In this document: piece by piece, positions 61,593-64,000 of the stretch
Layout: each line of letters begins with the position of its first letter
Numbering within the stretch: the stretch's first letter is position 1
NCBI GenBank assembly: GCA_021771915.1
Contig: JAETNY010000005.1
Location: 1 to 64,000, forward strand
Length of the DNA: 64,000 nucleotides
Direction: 5' to 3'
Source: Bacillota bacterium
GTDB lineage: Bacteria; Bacillota; Dehalobacteriia; UBA4068; UBA4997
Made by a program: the position numbers and the translations under genes
The notes under the pieces: model-generated
Told to the model about the DNA's origin: nothing
Database searches by the model: none
Seen by the model: only the letters and a program-made list of their open reading frames with translations

Positions 61593-64000
61593 ATGAAGCA
61601 CTGCAAAATCCTCCGTTATCTGTTTACGGCGGCTGCCCTGCTTTCCGGCCTGGGGTTTGGGCTGGTTGGCTCCGCACAGCCGGCGCTGGCCGTGACCGAT
61701 TTGGCGCCAAGCCATTGGGCGGCCTCCACAATTAATGCCTATGTTTCACGCGGCATTATGTCTGGTTATCCAGACGGCACATTCCGCCCGGAAGCCTCTG
61801 TTACACGCGCGGAATTCGTTAAAATGGTCAACAGCGTTTTCGGCTACAACACGCCGGCGGCCATCAGTTTCCCCGACGTCAGCGCCAGCTATTGGGGCTA
61901 TGATGAAATTGCCAAGGGCGTTTATGCCGGCTATATTAACGGCGACGAAAGCGGCAAATTCAATCCGGACGCTCCGCTGACCCGTGAAGAAGCGGCTTCT
62001 ATCATCTGCCGCATCAAGGGTTTGGCGCCCAATCAGTCCGCCAGCAGCAATTACACGGACAGCAGCCGTATTGCCAGCTGGGCCGCGCCGTATGTGGGCG
62101 CTGCCACCCAGTTTGGTTATATGCAGGGTAACGGCGACGGCACATTCAACCCCACCAAAGCGCTTACCCGAGCCGAGGCGGCCACGGTGCTGGCCAAGGC
62201 GGAATCCAGCAAAACATATACCACCACACCCGGCTCTTCAGGCAGTTCCAGCAGTTCTGGCAGTTCCAATAACAACAACAATAACGCTAACAATAATGTT
62301 TTGGGCAAGCCCGGCGTTAGCAACAGCACTAACACCGACAAAGTTAAGGATTATACCATGAGTACCCGGGATAAAACGCTGGCCAACAAAACAATTACCG
62401 GCAATCTTTATATCCCCAGCGGTATGAGTTCTTCTACCATCAATCTGGACGATTTAACCGTTGAGGGTACTGTTTATGTGCGCGGCGGCAGCACGATTGA
62501 TGTAGATGACTGCGATTTCAACAAGGTTGTGATTGACAAATCCGGCGTCAGCTTTATTACGGATACCCACTCTACCATTGATGAACTGGAGTTCTGGCGC
62601 AACGGCCGCATTGAGGGCAAAGGCTATGGCGAAGTTACCATTGCCGATAACAGCGTTTCCTCTGTTAATGTGAACGCAACCGTGGACAGCCTGCTGCTGG
62701 ACACTGACTCTGATTTGCGTCTGGGCCGAAACACCAACATTGAGGAGTTGGAGGTAACCTCCAAAGCCAACAATGCGAATGTTTATTTCTCTGGCGACGC
62801 TTATGTTGACGAGATGCGCATTTATGACCATATCGACATCACCGGCTCCGGCGAGATTAACAAAATGTATACCTATGTTTCCGGTATTTATTCCAGCATT
62901 GAGCCTAATCGTCTTATAACCTCCGGCTCCGGCACCAAACCCAGTTATACCGACCGCTATGATGATGACGATGACGATGATAACTCCAATAACAACAATA
63001 ACAATAATAATAACAACAAACCCGGCAGCAGCAACACGCCGTCTGACAAAAATCTGATTGTAACCGGCAACATTGACGGCAGCGACGCTAAAAAAGGCAA
63101 CGCCACCTATGACACCGTTACGGTTACCAAAGCCGGCGTTACAATCAGCAATATTATTATTGATAAGAATTTGACGATTGAAGCAAGCGTGGCCGATGGC
63201 AATGTAACCTTAGACCATGTTACCATTAAAGGCCAGGTTTACATTCATGGCGGCGGTCAGAATTCTATCATCTTTTCTGACTGTGCGCTGGAAAAAAATA
63301 TTTACATTGATAAAAAGCCCACCGATAAGGTAAAACAGCCTGTGGGGCTGAAGTTGAACAACGGCACCACGCTTAAGGGCGATATCATTCTGCAAAACAA
63401 CGCCAACATCACCACCAGCCCCAAGGAATACACCCTTAATAGTGTGGTGGTAAACGGCACTTTGACTGAACCGCTGAAGATTGACGCTAATATTGATAAG
63501 TTAACCGTTAATACTTCCAGCAATCTGACTATTGAATTGGATAACAGCAACATTAATAATCTGGTTGCCAAAAAAGCGCCGGTTACAGCCAAAGGCAGCG
63601 GCAACATTAACGACGTTTCCAGCGTGCCCAATCTGAATGTGGATATGCTCACGCCGCCAGACGAGAACACCAAGCCCGACCTGCCTAACTTTAAGGCCAT
63701 TATCAGCTTGAGCGGTATTCCGGAAAAGATTGAAAAAGGCGGCACTGTTCAACTGAACAATATTCAGGCTAAATATTCCGATAACAGCACCGCTACTATC
63801 AGTAATGTTGAATGGAAAGTTACTGACGACAAGGCCGGGGTGACAATAACCGATAATTTGCTGACAGCCACCAAAACAGGCAGCTTTACACTGACCGGCA
63901 CTGTGAAAAACGGTATTAGCATTGGCAAGGATTTTGTTTCCGCACCCTTTAAGGTTACGGTTACTGAGGTATTTATTTCAGCGGAGAAAATTACCGCCAA
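61593..64000 (+). CDS. S-layer-type protein with three SLH domains (3' end beyond window)
   Basis: From ATG 61593 the frame is open to the window end (802 codons). A signal peptide ends near residue 33 (PALA). Three SLH domains follow: residues 35-80 (SHWAASTINAYVSRGIMSGYPDGTFRPEASVTRAEF), 90-140 and 150-200, which anchor to the cell wall polymer. Then come Ser/Asn-rich and Asp-rich linkers (a DDDDDDD run and an Asn run) separating beta-rich repeats (ITGNLYIPSG, IVTGNIDGSD), and near the end a Big_2-like stretch. AAAGG lies upstream of the start. It probably forms the surface layer or a surface-bound protein. Confidence 0.85.
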   Translation, partial: MKHCKILRYLFTAAALLSGLGFGLVGSAQPALAVTDLAPSHWAASTINAYVSRGIMSGYPDGTFRPEASVTRAEFVKMVNSVFGYNTPAAISFPDVSASYWGYDEIAKGVYAGYINGDESGKFNPDAPLTREEAASIICRIKGLAPNQSASSNYTDSSRIASWAAPYVGAATQFGYMQGNGDGTFNPTKALTRAEAATVLAKAESSKTYTTTPGSSGSSSSSGSSNNNNNNANNNVLGKPGVSNSTNTDKVKDYTMSTRDKTLANKTITGNLYIPSGMSSSTINLDDLTVEGTVYVRGGSTIDVDDCDFNKVVIDKSGVSFITDTHSTIDELEFWRNGRIEGKGYGEVTIADNSVSSVNVNATVDSLLLDTDSDLRLGRNTNIEELEVTSKANNANVYFSGDAYVDEMRIYDHIDITGSGEINKMYTYVSGIYSSIEPNRLITSGSGTKPSYTDRYDDDDDDDNSNNNNNNNNNNKPGSSNTPSDKNLIVTGNIDGSDAKKGNATYDTVTVTKAGVTISNIIIDKNLTIEASVADGNVTLDHVTIKGQVYIHGGGQNSIIFSDCALEKNIYIDKKPTDKVKQPVGLKLNNGTTLKGDIILQNNANITTSPKEYTLNSVVVNGTLTEPLKIDANIDKLTVNTSSNLTIELDNSNINNLVAKKAPVTAKGSGNINDVSSVPNLNVDMLTPPDENTKPDLPNFKAIISLSGIPEKIEKGGTVQLNNIQAKYSDNSTATISNVEWKVTDDKAGVTITDNLLTATKTGSFTLTGTVKNGISIGKDFVSAPFKVTVTEVFISAEKITA

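Overview
The window looks like chromosomal DNA from a member of the Bacillota (low-GC Gram-positive lineage, clostridial or negativicute type). This rests on AGGAGG-type ribosome binding sites, sigma-A-like promoters with 17-base spacers, the glgC/glgD pair, a BirA-BioY-CoaX cluster, a SigV/RsiV-like pair, a YdjF-YdjG-YdjI-like membrane stress module, diaminopimelate epimerase and an SLH-domain surface protein. No rRNA or tRNA genes and no CRISPR arrays are visible; tmRNA is present. No exact species can be named from the sequence.

Layout. 1-8 kb (minus strand): AAA ATPase (cut by the window edge), dusB, coaX, bioY, birA, a very cysteine-rich ferritin-like protein, a DUF4911 protein, a U32 peptidase-family protein and mltG. 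8-20 kb (mostly plus): fructose-bisphosphate aldolase coupled to a glycosyltransferase, an ABC-F protein (minus), diaminopropionate ammonia-lyase, three acyltransferase-like genes, a DUF4825-like membrane protein, a small XRE protein, dapF, a patatin and a Uma2 protein. 20-32 kb (minus): an XRE membrane regulator, a SUKH-like/TPR protein, an NSS transporter, DUF2284, tmRNA, smpB, rnr, thiI, a cysteine desulfurase, degV, proC and a GerMN lipoprotein. 32-34 kb: a secreted copper-amine-oxidase-N-like protein, a type III toxin-antitoxin locus with an RNA antitoxin, a tandem repeat array and yfbR. 34-40 kb (plus): PspA, zinc-ribbon protein, SPFH protein, rsmA, an AraC-GNAT fusion and a MATE exporter. 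40-42 kb: a LexA-like repressor divergent from an ArpU/sigma-region-4-like regulator. 42-56 kb (minus): a double-hotdog protein, pgi, a GH13-GH77 fusion and the glycogen genes glgA, glgD, glgC, glgP and glgB. 56-64 kb: an RsiV-like anti-sigma factor and its ECF sigma, serC-serA, a secreted protein and an S-layer-type protein that runs off the end.

How the genes work together. The glycogen cluster is close to complete: glgC/glgD make ADP-glucose, glgA elongates, glgB branches, glgP releases glucose-1-phosphate, and the amylase/glucanotransferase fusion handles maltodextrins. pgi and the aldolase link this to glycolysis. Transcription of glgB appears to read through a terminator-like hairpin in its leader. 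rnr, smpB and tmRNA form a trans-translation and RNA-decay unit. thiI with a cysteine desulfurase supplies sulfur for tRNA thiolation.

The most unusual content is: (1) a TenpN/ToxN-family type III toxin behind a perfect-consensus promoter, an RNA with pseudoknot-forming potential, and a terminator; (2) a family of bipartite palindromic repeats at four loci, two of them tandem arrays (87 and 74 bp periods) touching gene stop codons; (3) a 294-residue protein with about 45 cysteines attached to a ferritin-like domain whose usual Glu ligands look replaced; (4) a compact phage-like switch with nested palindromic operators.
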